This document shows, in pieces, positions 1 to 5,906 of a DNA stretch of 30,769 bases (within the stretch, counting starts at the first letter, position 1; each line of letters starts with the position of its first letter). Below the pieces are notes generated by a model, which ran no database searches, was not told where the DNA came from, and was given only the letters and a program-made list of their open reading frames with translations. The stretch is from a virus. The translations under genes were made by a program, and so were the position numbers. The stretch is taken from IMG/VR virus record IMGVR_UViG_3300009373_000027, positions 1-30,769 of that record; one strand, given 5' to 3'.

Positions 1-79
1 GACATTTCTATCACTATCGGGTCCGTAACCACAGTATTCGATAGAGACGGCGTGGCCATTGGGGCCCAGAGCGAACCGC

Positions 80-382
80 CTAAGGGTCAGTAATGCTGGT
101 CTTCTTGTATGAGTAAACGGCGCTTGATGACGCATCGCCTCCGCCGGATCCGCCGTCGGTGCCATATTCATCGATTAGGACTTTCTCTATCTCTCTGGCC
201 ACCGACGCAGACGAGGCGTACCTGTAAACGAACCAATGGCCCTTTTTCGGCACATTGTGGTCGCCAAACAGGCGCGAGTCCACATCAGACGTGATGCCCG
301 TATACCATGTGCCAAAGGGGCCACCCTCTTTTTTGATATGAGCGACGATCTCGTTAATGATGGTTTGCTTGGTTTTTGCCAT
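80..382 (-). CDS. Small GIY-YIG-like protein
   Basis: This 100-residue protein is the only convincing leftward gene. It begins with a helical stretch and then has a WYTGIT motif near residues 26-31, which resembles the GIY half of GIY-YIG nuclease folds. A conserved-looking C-terminal segment rich in Gly, Asp and Ser (TDGGSGGGDASS) is followed by a YSYKK motif. The start codon is preceded on the minus strand by a strong AGGAGGG ribosome binding site. It is divergent from the HTH gene that begins at 449. The fold assignment rests on the short motif and overall pattern; the family is short, and catalytic Arg and Glu residues cannot be assigned with certainty. It may be a degenerate nuclease-like domain rather than an active enzyme. 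Confidence 0.6.
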   Translation of the reverse strand: MAKTKQTIINEIVAHIKKEGGPFGTWYTGITSDVDSRLFGDHNVPKKGHWFVYRYASSASVAREIEKVLIDEYGTDGGSGGGDASSSAVYSYKKTSITDP

Positions 383-405
383 GATCTAACCCTCCTGCAG
401 GCTTG

Positions 406-419
406 ATTGTGGCTACAAT
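406..419. promoter_or_regulatory. Candidate operator in divergent intergenic region
   Basis: A perfect 5-bp inverted repeat (ATTGT, four-base spacer, ACAAT) lies between the leftward gene ending its 5' side at 382 and the rightward HTH gene at 449. The location suits autoregulation by the adjacent HTH protein. The arms are short, so chance is possible. No convincing -35/-10 pair was found next to it. Confidence 0.3.
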
Positions 420-448
420 GCCCCAACAAGCGTGTACCACTGCTTAAC

Positions 449-685
449 ATGGAAAGCAATAGAAACCAAAACCATAGAACATTCAGGTTCTTACGATCAC
501 AATCGTATGGGTTCCCCCACATTATCGGCTTTCTTCTGAAGGCGGCCGGCAGCTCACAAGCCCTGATAGCAAATGAGCTGTCCGTAACCCGTCCGTTTAT
601 CGCCCAGGTGATTGCCGGAACACGGGACTCGAAGAAGGTAAAGAGATCCATCGCGGAAGTCCTTGGCTTTAATCCCTGGTCCTGA
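449..685 (+). CDS. HTH DNA-binding regulator (Ner/BcepMu gp16-like)
   Basis: The protein has about 78 residues when started at ATG 449. An upstream in-frame TTG at 407 falls inside the candidate operator and was not chosen, although ATG 449 lacks a strong ribosome binding site. The C-terminal half reads as a lambda-repressor-like helix-turn-helix: a helix with GSSQALIANEL, a turn with SVTRPFIAQVIAG, then a basic segment and a helix ending in LGFNPW. This pattern is typical of Ner-like and BcepMu gp16-like phage regulators, which bind DNA as small dimeric repressors. It probably controls the divergent early genes around it. The first 30 residues are basic and unassigned. Confidence 0.65.
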   Translation: MESNRNQNHRTFRFLRSQSYGFPHIIGFLLKAAGSSQALIANELSVTRPFIAQVIAGTRDSKKVKRSIAEVLGFNPWS

Positions 686-767
686 TTTGTGCTGAATCTC
701 AATCTCATGGGGCAATGGTACCAACGAAAATGCAGCCTGTCAGCACCAATTACCAGCACAAAATTCG

Positions 768-784
768 CTTTCGATTTTCGAAAG
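768..784. promoter_or_regulatory. Perfect palindrome in intergenic control region
   Basis: CTTTCGA and TCGAAAG form a perfect 7-bp inverted repeat around a three-base TTT centre. It sits in the AT-rich stretch between the HTH gene ending at 685 and the gene at 889. It is a candidate binding site for a dimeric repressor, most simply one of the two neighbouring regulators. A role as a small hairpin in RNA is also possible. Confidence 0.4.
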
Positions 785-804
785 ACAAATCCACAAGCGG
801 ATAT

Positions 805-855
805 CCAACACCAAATTCCAGAGCGAAATTCCAACACCAAATTCCAACACCAATT
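805..855 (+). repeat. Three direct repeats upstream of CII-like gene
   Basis: The 16-base block CCAACACCAAATTCCA occurs at 805-820 and again at 831-846. A third, shorter copy (CCAACACCAATT) overlaps the second at 844-855. Together with the palindrome at 768-784 they fill most of the 686-888 intergenic stretch, where I see no gene. Such clustered repeats suit operators or an origin with iterons. An open frame crosses this stretch, but it lacks a ribosome binding site and overlaps the better-supported gene at 889. Confidence 0.6.
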
Positions 856-888
856 TTGCGTCGATTTTTTGTGTCAAGGAGAATGTAA

Positions 889-1236
889 ATGGCTGATACT
901 TATGGAGAAGTGTTTTCAGAAATGGTGGATGAGCAGGCTAAGTATGACGATCGAGCTACGGTTTTCAGGAAGCTCGACATCTCCCGGAACCAATTCTACA
1001 ACGTCACAAATCCCAATCGTCAGACCTCTGCCGGCAACTCCTATCCGTTCCCCACCGAATGGGGGGTGAGGGCCACAAGAGAGTTCAAGGACTACTCTTG
1101 GATCAAGATGGTCAATAAGGATTGCGATTGCTTGTGCATCACTCCTGAGGAAATCGAAGCCCTCAAAAGCGGCAAAGATCATGAAGAAACCCTGGCCTTA
1201 CTGCAGGCGATCGTCAGCAAGGTTAACAAAGCCTAG
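889..1236 (+). CDS. Putative phage regulatory protein (CII-like)
   Basis: The protein has 115 residues and starts at ATG 889, seven bases after an AAGGAG ribosome binding site. Around residues 25-60 it has the pattern FRKLDISRNQFYN followed by TNPNR and PTEWGVRATREFKDYSW. This resembles phage CII/CP76-type regulators that read a helix-turn-helix followed by a helical oligomerisation region. The C-terminal third contains a CDCLCITPEEIEAL segment and a helical end. The position directly after a repeat-rich control region fits a regulator of early or replication genes. The family call is from pattern memory and could be wrong. Confidence 0.5.
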   Translation: MADTYGEVFSEMVDEQAKYDDRATVFRKLDISRNQFYNVTNPNRQTSAGNSYPFPTEWGVRATREFKDYSWIKMVNKDCDCLCITPEEIEALKSGKDHEETLALLQAIVSKVNKA

Positions 1237-1250
1237 TGAGGGATCCGACA

Positions 1251-1427
1251 ATGCCATTGACCAGCCTACCAACACTGCAGGATTGCATCCGGGCCTACAA
1301 CCGAGGGAACGCAACGCCGGTTCAGCGTTTGATCTACCACTTCGAGCCTCGGGATGAGGAGAACGCTCCTGATGAGATCGACATGTTCCGGATGCTGCTC
1401 TACCGGATTGTGAAGGGGGAGAAGTAG
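1251..1427 (+). CDS. Small hypothetical protein
   Basis: The gene encodes about 58 residues. I chose ATG 1251 because a GAGGGA sequence lies seven bases upstream; an in-frame GTG at 1236 overlaps the previous stop and is less well placed. The protein is acidic in its centre (PRDEENAPDEIDMF) and ends in a helical LLYRIVKGEK. It is not recognised. It lies immediately between the CII-like regulator and the replication-organizer-like gene, 1 base before the latter, so it is probably co-translated with them. Confidence 0.5.
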   Translation: MPLTSLPTLQDCIRAYNRGNATPVQRLIYHFEPRDEENAPDEIDMFRMLLYRIVKGEK

Positions 1428-1428
1428 A

Positions 1429-2241
1429 GTGCCAAAGGCGCCATCTTTTCAGTTTTACCCGGCAGACTGGCTAAAGGACCACAAGCTGAAAAGGTGTTCC
1501 TTCAAAGCCAAGGGGGTGTGGATCGATATCCTGTCAAACGCCTTTGAATGTCCCGAAAAAGGACTTCTAAGAGACGAAAACGGGCCGTATTCTCGACAAG
1601 AAATACTGGCAATGCTGACGGGAAGACAACGCGAAAAACGCGAGGGATTTAACGAGTTGGTGGAGAAGGGCGTCATAAAGCAGCTTGATGATAAAACGTA
1701 TTATTCCAAGAGGATGTACGAGCAATGGCGTCTATCAGAGATCCGCTCGAAGGCTGGATCTAAGGGGGGTAACCCCTCTCTTTTGCTTAAGCAAAATCCG
1801 AACAAAACAGACAAGCAAATCCTAACCCCTTCATCTTCTTCTTCATCTTCTAGTAATAGCTTATCTAAAGATAAGCAACCTCCGGTTGCCGCTTCCGACC
1901 ATTTCGAGACCAAGGTTGGCACTCATTTCGAGAACATCAAATCCCTCTGTGATTCTATCGAGTTGAAACCCAACAAGAACGGCCGTCCCTTCAATCCCTT
2001 CGAGTGGGTCCAGCAAAAAGCAAACCAGCGCGGGCACCCGGAAGCGATCGAGAAATGCCTGACCCGGATCGATAAGGAGTGGGACCTGATCAACTCCCCC
2101 TGGGGATACATCGAAAAAGTCTACACTGCCGAGAATCAGAACGCCAACGAGCGTGAGGCGATCGCAATCCACGAGAAGATGAAACAGCTGGAGCCTGAAG
2201 CCCTAAAGAAGCTCACTGCCGGCATCATGGAGTCGATATGA
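1429..2241 (+). CDS. Replication-organizer-like protein (DUF1376-type N-terminus)
   Basis: The protein has 270 residues and a GTG start at 1429, preceded by GGGGAG. The N-terminus reads FQFYPADWLKD, then a C-S-F-K-A-K-G-VW-I-D-I-L pattern typical of the DUF1376/YdaU winged-helix family found in phage replication proteins. These resemble DnaD- or primosome-type organizers that help load the helicase at the phage origin. A serine run (about eight Ser, near residues 135-142) forms a flexible linker to a C-terminal helical domain that includes a WVQQKANQRGHPEAIEKCL region. It overlaps the downstream nuclease gene by four bases (ATGA). The exact partner and origin are not visible. Confidence 0.65.
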   Translation: MPKAPSFQFYPADWLKDHKLKRCSFKAKGVWIDILSNAFECPEKGLLRDENGPYSRQEILAMLTGRQREKREGFNELVEKGVIKQLDDKTYYSKRMYEQWRLSEIRSKAGSKGGNPSLLLKQNPNKTDKQILTPSSSSSSSSNSLSKDKQPPVAASDHFETKVGTHFENIKSLCDSIELKPNKNGRPFNPFEWVQQKANQRGHPEAIEKCLTRIDKEWDLINSPWGYIEKVYTAENQNANEREAIAIHEKMKQLEPEALKKLTAGIMESI

Positions 2242-2546
2242 GGGCGAAACAGCAAACCGAAGCAGAGATAACCAGGGCAATCCGAGGATCCCTCAAGACC
2301 CTCGGCATCTTCCACTGGAAGCAATGGCAAGGTCCAATGAGCCAACCCAAAGGCATATCTGACATTATCGGGATTTTCAAAGGCAAGCCGTTGGCCATCG
2401 AAATTAAGACGGCCAGGGGAAAACTGAGCGAATACCAGCAAGCTTTTGCTGAAACCTGGAAGAGGGAAGGTGGCATCTTCATCGAGGCTCGTGGCGTCGA
2501 TGACGTGATCGACGGTCTGGGAATAAGAAGCAGGTTTCTATTCTAA
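2238..2546 (+). CDS. VRR-NUC family nuclease
   Basis: The protein has 102 residues and starts within the stop of the previous gene (ATGA), so the two are translationally coupled. It shows the core of the VRR-NUC domain: GISD at residues 39-42, then EIK at residues 55-57, and a following GKLSEYQQAF segment. In this PD-(D/E)XK-type family these Asp, Glu and Lys residues bind the metal and cut DNA. Phage-encoded single-domain members are thought to act as structure-specific nucleases or Holliday junction resolvases during replication and recombination. All expected core residues are present and the length is normal for the minimal domain. Confidence 0.85.
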   Translation: MRAKQQTEAEITRAIRGSLKTLGIFHWKQWQGPMSQPKGISDIIGIFKGKPLAIEIKTARGKLSEYQQAFAETWKREGGIFIEARGVDDVIDGLGIRSRFLF

Positions 2547-2566
2547 CTCAAGCAGAGGAGAGCAAA

Positions 2567-2764
2567 ATGCACAAGGTCAATTTGGCACAGGTCAAGAAGG
2601 GACCGGGAAAGGGACGGTGGTATTGGAACATCTCATACAACCGGAATGTCTTGGTACGGTCGGAGGCAAACTACGCCACCAGGGCGGAAGCTGTCAGATC
2701 GGCTGAGGGTATCCGGAACGCATTCGTGAAGGGCCGCATTGCATTCAACTACTACCAGAATTGA
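2567..2764 (+). CDS. Small DUF1508-like protein
   Basis: The 65-residue protein starts after an AGGAG site. It contains GRWYWNISYNRNVLVRSE followed by YATRAEAVRSAEGIRNA. This is the strand-turn-strand-helix pattern of the DUF1508 (YegP-like) fold, in which small basic domains often occur as repeats. Only one copy is present here. No molecular function is established for the family in phages. It follows the nuclease gene by 20 bases and is probably in the same transcript. Confidence 0.5.
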   Translation: MHKVNLAQVKKGPGKGRWYWNISYNRNVLVRSEANYATRAEAVRSAEGIRNAFVKGRIAFNYYQN

Positions 2765-2775
2765 GTGGAACCCAT

Positions 2776-2842
2776 GCGCCGGGAACACCGGGGGCTGGTA
2801 TACCCCCCGGGCAAGCGTAGAGGGGCTATGTGTTCCCGGCGC
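2776..2842 (+). other. Nested inverted repeats, likely structured RNA or DNA element
   Basis: The outer arms GCGCCGGGAACAC (2776-2788) and GTGTTCCCGGCGC (2830-2842) are perfectly complementary over 13 bp. A second inverted repeat, CCGGGGG with CCCCCGG (2788-2794 and 2804-2810), lies inside at the left. The rest of the interior (about 2811-2829) is free to form another arm. The element fills most of the 112-base gap between two small genes and is not followed by a T-run, so it is not a simple terminator. Confidence 0.6.
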
Positions 2843-2876
2843 GACTACGGCACCTATTCGAAGCAATAGAGGATCT

Positions 2877-3155
2877 ATGAAGCGTTTCCCAGGGGAATCA
2901 ACGCTGGAATACAGACAGCGCCGTCGGCAAGACAAGATAGACGCCAAGCTCAGCCTACTGGGCAAGGTTTTCTTTTTCGGCGGCACCTACAGAAAGAAAC
3001 CGGCGCCCAGGAGAACAGATCGACCGAGGCCGATATCCGCCGCTGTGGGGAAACGCTACAAAGGGGAATCCCTGGAGGAATTCAAAGCTCGGCGCATGGC
3101 TGCCAATGCCCGGCGCCGGCAGAGAGAAAAGAACAGGGGTTTGGGGGCGGGATGA
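2877..3155 (+). CDS. Small very basic hypothetical protein with an internal repeat
   Basis: The protein has 92 residues from ATG 2877, which follows an AGAGGA site. An upstream in-frame extension to 2739 would run through the nested inverted repeat and was not chosen. It is rich in Arg and Lys. A short motif of the type R-x-x-GES-x-x-E-[YF]-x-x-R occurs twice, at about residues 3-17 and 60-74, separated by a FFFGGTYRKKPAP segment. The charge suggests nucleic acid binding, but the family is not recognised. It shares an ATGA overlap with the next gene. Confidence 0.6.
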   Translation: MKRFPGESTLEYRQRRRQDKIDAKLSLLGKVFFFGGTYRKKPAPRRTDRPRPISAAVGKRYKGESLEEFKARRMAANARRRQREKNRGLGAG

Positions 3156-3304
3156 GACGATATGAGTTTGTATTTCAGGTTCGGGGCAAGGTGCGCCGGA
3201 TTGTCTTCGAGTCGGAAAACATGAGAACAGCAATGGATGAGTTCTGTGAGAACTATCCAAAGGTGAAAATAATCACGAAGATAACTGACCTGGGGGCAGC
3301 ATGA
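3152..3304 (+). CDS. Tiny hypothetical protein (50 residues)
   Basis: This short gene starts in the stop codon of the preceding gene (ATGA at 3152-3155) and ends in the start of the next (ATGA at 3301-3304). The protein begins MRRYEFVFQVRGKVRR, then has an acidic helix containing MRTAMDEFCENY, and ends in KIITKITDLGAA. The strand-helix-strand pattern looks like a small folded domain. It is not recognised. The two four-base overlaps are good evidence that it is translated by coupling. Confidence 0.55.
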   Translation: MRRYEFVFQVRGKVRRIVFESENMRTAMDEFCENYPKVKIITKITDLGAA

Positions 3305-3483
3305 AAAAAGTAATCAGAAGGCGACTGCCAAGATGGATACTGACACTATTGATGCTCTACGGCGTCTTTACCGAGACCGGTATTGTCACGGCGATTGCCA
3401 TTGGTCTCATTTATGCGTGGATCGAGGCAACTGATTTCATCCCCGACGTGCGGGAAAGCTTCATCGACAGATTCATAGGATGA
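3301..3483 (+). CDS. Small membrane protein
   Basis: The 60-residue protein has a basic start (MKKVIRRRLPR) followed by a hydrophobic stretch of about 30 residues that could form one long or two short membrane helices, split near FTETG. The tail contains an acidic FIPDVRESFIDRF segment. The charge pattern would place the N-terminus in the cytoplasm. A holin-like role is possible because of size and topology, but no endolysin is seen nearby, so the role is open. It is coupled to both neighbours by ATGA overlaps. Confidence 0.55.
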   Translation: MKKVIRRRLPRWILTLLMLYGVFTETGIVTAIAIGLIYAWIEATDFIPDVRESFIDRFIG

Positions 3484-3701
3484 AATACGACATCACCCAC
3501 ACCCACTTCCGGGATATCTACGGACGGCTTCTATGGGTGGATCCGATCGAGCATGAATACCGGCTATACAGGATCGGAGAAACCTTCGATCTTGACGGCA
3601 TCAAATACGAGGTCAAGAGGATGGCCGTTGTCGACAACACACAGCATGTCAACGTTGCGGTCATCGAAGAGGATGTCAATATCGTAGAACCCCATCTTTG
3701 A
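3480..3701 (+). CDS. Small hypothetical protein
   Basis: The 73-residue protein starts in the stop codon of the membrane protein gene. It looks like a compact beta-rich domain, with alternating hydrophobic strands (LLWVD, YRLYRIGETFDLDGIKYEVKRMAVV, VNVAVIEEDVNIV). It has no signal peptide or membrane helix. I do not recognise the family. Its place in a chain of coupled tiny genes suggests an accessory function expressed with them. Confidence 0.5.
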   Translation: MKYDITHTHFRDIYGRLLWVDPIEHEYRLYRIGETFDLDGIKYEVKRMAVVDNTQHVNVAVIEEDVNIVEPHL

Positions 3702-3710
3702 GAGGCAACC

Positions 3711-3836
3711 ATGACAAGACGCAGACTGATTATCCTCCTGCTGCTGTATATGCTTCTTTTGCTGATAGCACCATTGCCGGACAACCTTGGTTTCATCCGG
3801 CCGGATCCGTTAGCGGACCTCGTCGTAAACTACTGA
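3711..3836 (+). CDS. Tiny single-pass membrane protein (41 residues)
   Basis: A 41-codon gene preceded by GAGAGG six bases upstream of ATG 3711. The protein starts MTRRRL, then has an uninterrupted hydrophobic run of Leu, Ile, Met and Tyr (about residues 6-22), then a short polar tail with NLGFIRPDPLADLV. It is probably an inner-membrane peptide with the N-terminus inside. It could be a lysis accessory or superinfection factor, but nothing proves this. It lies 13 bases before the exported protein gene at 3850. Confidence 0.45.
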   Translation: MTRRRLIILLLLYMLLLLIAPLPDNLGFIRPDPLADLVVNY

Positions 3837-3849
3837 AACAGGAGGGACC

Positions 3850-4161
3850 ATGAAGACAGTTACATTGTTCATCGCATTGTTGGCAGTATTGGCCGCGGCG
3901 CCGGCCGCAGCTCAAGAGGTCGAAGATAAGCCGGTAGACCGGCTGGTATACCTGCAGTTGAAACAGCAATCGATGCAGCAGGCATATCTGTATCACCAGG
4001 CGATGATGGAGTTATCCCGGATAAGCGCCGAAGAGCTGGCCGGCGAGATCAGGCGGCTCGGCATACAGAGGGCAGCAAAAAAGGCGGAGGAATCAAAAGA
4101 CGAGATAACCAATGCCATGGAGCAGCTGGAGGAGAAAAAGGATGGAAGGACCGATAATTAA
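3850..4161 (+). CDS. Exported helical protein with signal peptide
   Basis: The 103-residue protein has a strong AGGAGGG site before its ATG. It begins MKTVTLFIALLAVLAAAPAAAQ, a classical Sec signal peptide with a likely cleavage after AAA near residue 21. No lipobox Cys is present, so it is not a lipoprotein. The mature part is helical and charged, with many Gln, Glu and Lys residues. It probably acts in the periplasm or at the envelope. A spanin-like role was considered, but the features are not diagnostic. It overlaps the next gene by 20 bases. Confidence 0.6.
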   Translation: MKTVTLFIALLAVLAAAPAAAQEVEDKPVDRLVYLQLKQQSMQQAYLYHQAMMELSRISAEELAGEIRRLGIQRAAKKAEESKDEITNAMEQLEEKKDGRTDN

Positions 4162-4636
4162 GATTCAGCTTGAAGCACTACGCGAAAAGGTTGCGGCGGC
4201 GATGGTGGCGCGTTCGGAAGAATTCGACTCCATGATTGCCGCGGCCCTGGAGAAAGAGCTGACCGCTGAAAGCCTGCATTTCCGTGTAGAAGAAGAGGTC
4301 CGGAAAGCCGTCGATGAAGCAATCAAGTCCCTGAGCGAACACCACACGATCAGGTCTATAGTGACAGACATCGTGGCGGCATGCCTTAGAGACCACGAGA
4401 ACAGGATGGCCAGGATAGGCATAGGAGAGCCGATTGGCGAGGGACCCGAAGAGAAGGCAAGCCCATATGTCGTGACGTTCAGCAACGCTGCCGGCGATGT
4501 GGTTGGGCGGTTGGATTACGGCAACCGGGAAATGAAATTCGAGGGCAATGCCGAGGAGTCAGCCCGGCTGCTTTTTGATTACTTGTCAGAGTTGGCCGAA
4601 CAGGAAAGGAGGGAGAGCGATGCTGGACCGGGATAA
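4142..4636 (+). CDS. Hypothetical helical protein
   Basis: The protein has 164 residues from ATG 4142, which follows a GGAGGAG-rich region. A longer start at 4112 lacks a good site. The first 100 residues are charged and helical (LEALREKVAAAMVAR, EEVRKAVDEAIKSL). The last 60 form a beta-hairpin-like YVVTFSNAAGDVVGRLDYGN followed by a helix. I do not recognise the family. It overlaps the start of the Tas-like gene by 17 bases, so the two are likely co-expressed. Confidence 0.55.
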   Translation: MEGPIIKIQLEALREKVAAAMVARSEEFDSMIAAALEKELTAESLHFRVEEEVRKAVDEAIKSLSEHHTIRSIVTDIVAACLRDHENRMARIGIGEPIGEGPEEKASPYVVTFSNAAGDVVGRLDYGNREMKFEGNAEESARLLFDYLSELAEQERRESDAGPG

Positions 4637-5486
4637 ATTGAGGGCGATGGTTCGAGGGGCGTATGACATCCAAAAGCTGCGTATCCAGATGGGGAACAGG
4701 ATCGTCGTCAATTTCAAATCCAAACTGGGTATCGACATCAAAGAGAAAGAAGAAGCTGCCGACAAAGATAAGAAGAAGGTCATCAATGCTTTGCGTGTGG
4801 AGTACCGCAGGATCACAGACGGCGTAGCTTCTTTCCCTACCCCCAGGCGCTTTAAGGGAACTGAGATCATATCAGAGTATTCTGAGCTGGTTCTTTTGCG
4901 TCAATACATTTCCTTAGAGGAATCGGAGGCAAATCACTTTAGGGATATTGGCCATGTCTTAAAGTCCTTTCCGATCTATGCCGAAGTCCTTGAAAAAACC
5001 AAGGGCGTTGGCCCTGCTATGGCTGGCGTAATAATATCAGAGCTTGACCCCGCCAGGGCCGAATATCCGTCGAGTTTTTGGAAGTTTGCCGGCCTGGATG
5101 TTGCCGAGGACGGGAGAGGGCGCAGCCGCCGCAAGGAACACCTTGTCAAAGTAGAGTACATCAACAAGGACGGCGAAGAGGCAGAAAAGGATTCCATTAC
5201 CTTTAATCCGTTTCTGAAAACAAAACTGGTCGGTGTTTTGGGACCTTCTTTCTTGAGAGCAAAGAGCCCGTATTCTGATGTCTACTATCGATACCGGCAC
5301 CGGATAGACAACCACCCAAGTCACGAAGAGAAGACGCCAGGTCACCGGCACAACATGGCTACCAGGTACATGATAAAGCGCTTCCTGGTGGACCTTCACT
5401 GTAAATGGAGAGAACTTGAGGGCCTTCCGGTATCTGAGGAATACTCGGAGGCGAAGCTCGGCATGAAACACAATAGGGCAGGATAG
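4620..5486 (+). CDS. tas: Tas-like protein: stand-alone Nop/Transposase_20-type RNA-guided DNA-binding protein
   Basis: The protein has 288 residues from ATG 4620, behind an AAGGAGGGAG site; an upstream extension to 4548 is not needed. Residues 1-115 are helical, with a charged coiled-coil-like stretch near 40-66. Residues 128-161 read KGVGPAMAGVIISEL then YPSSFWKFAGLDV, the helix-hairpin-helix and 'ayaGl' pattern of the IS110 C-terminal (Transposase_20) domain, which is structurally related to the Nop domain of box C/D snoRNPs. The C-terminal part (SPYSDVYYRYRHR, then NMATRYMIKRFLVDLHCKW) matches the end of that domain. The IS110 RuvC-like DEDD half is missing and no HNH motif is seen. The gene stops 4 bases before a 36-nt repeat array, which is the arrangement of TIGR-Tas systems. 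It would therefore be a nuclease-less Tas that binds 36-nt guide RNAs and double-stranded DNA. The alternative is a decayed IS110 transposase, but no element ends are visible. Confidence 0.8.
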   Translation: MLDRDKLRAMVRGAYDIQKLRIQMGNRIVVNFKSKLGIDIKEKEEAADKDKKKVINALRVEYRRITDGVASFPTPRRFKGTEIISEYSELVLLRQYISLEESEANHFRDIGHVLKSFPIYAEVLEKTKGVGPAMAGVIISELDPARAEYPSSFWKFAGLDVAEDGRGRSRRKEHLVKVEYINKDGEEAEKDSITFNPFLKTKLVGVLGPSFLRAKSPYSDVYYRYRHRIDNHPSHEEKTPGHRHNMATRYMIKRFLVDLHCKWRELEGLPVSEEYSEAKLGMKHNRAG

Positions 5487-5489
5487 GAA

Positions 5490-5900
5490 AACGAGCCGTT
5501 CTATCCAAGAAAACCATGGTGCAATAGCGAGCCGCTCTATCCAAGAAAACCATGTTGGAATAGCGAGTCAGCAATGGGGAGCAAACCATCTGGCACAAGC
5601 GAGCCAATGATCCAGAGAAAACCAACCATGATGAGCGAGCCATCGCCACAATAGGAACCCAGAATTACTGAGCGAGCCAATGGACCAAAGAAGACCATTC
5701 AAGACGAGCGAGCCATGTAGAGGGAGTAGCCCATAAGCAAACAGCGAGCCAACGACGCCGAGCAAACCATGTGAAACAGGCGAGCCGTCAACCGGTAGCA
5801 AACCAAATGAAGAGAGCGAGCCAATTTCACCGAGAAGCCCAATCGATACGAGCGAGTCATGGCCACAGAAGTGTAGGAACCCAGAAGTGTTAGGCGAGCC
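5490..5900 (+). repeat. TIGR-like guide RNA array (11 dual-spacer units plus terminal repeat)
   Basis: Each unit is an 8-nt repeat (consensus AGCGAGCC), a 9-nt spacer A, a 10-nt repeat (consensus GAGMAAACCA) and a 9-nt spacer B, 36 nt in all. Units start at 5490, 5526, 5562, 5598, 5634, 5671, 5707, 5743, 5779, 5815 and 5851; a last 8-nt repeat is at 5893-5900. Nine units are exactly 36 nt; unit 5 is 37 and unit 11 is 42. Spacer pairs A/B: 1 GTTCTATCC/TGGTGCAAT; 2 GCTCTATCC/TGTTGGAAT; 3 AGCAATGGG/TCTGGCACA; 4 AATGATCCA/ACCATGATG; 5 ATCGCCACAA/GAATTACTG; 6 AATGGACCA/TTCAAGACG; 7 ATGTAGAGG/TAAGCAAAC; 8 AACGACGCC/TGTGAAACA; 9 GTCAACCGG/AATGAAGAG; 10 AATTTCACC/ATCGATACG; 11 ATGGCCACAGAAGTG/GAAGTGTTA. 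This matches the 36-nt, two-spacer guides of TIGR-Tas systems and lies directly behind the Tas-like gene. It is unlike CRISPR, which has longer repeats and spacers. Confidence 0.85.
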
Positions 5901-5906
5901 CAATCT

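Noticed and set aside
689-1069. Open frame overlapping the CII-like gene
   Set aside because: It has no supported start, runs through the palindrome and direct repeats, and overlaps a gene with a good ribosome binding site.
4620-5486. IS110 family insertion sequence
   Set aside because: The RuvC-like DEDD half is absent, no element ends or target duplication are visible, and the gene is tightly linked to neighbours in a phage operon.
5487-5654. Read-through of the tas stop codon into a repeat protein of 12-residue units (SEP, three residues, [RS]KP, three residues)
   Set aside because: The array is in frame with the tas gene only because 36 is a multiple of three. Unit 5 and unit 7 contain stops, unit 5 shifts the frame, and the conservation is in exact short blocks including silent positions, with variable 9-nt blocks between. 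That suits guides rather than protein.
5490-5900. CRISPR array
   Set aside because: Repeats are 8 and 10 nt and spacers 9 nt, far shorter than CRISPR, two repeat types alternate, and no cas gene is present.
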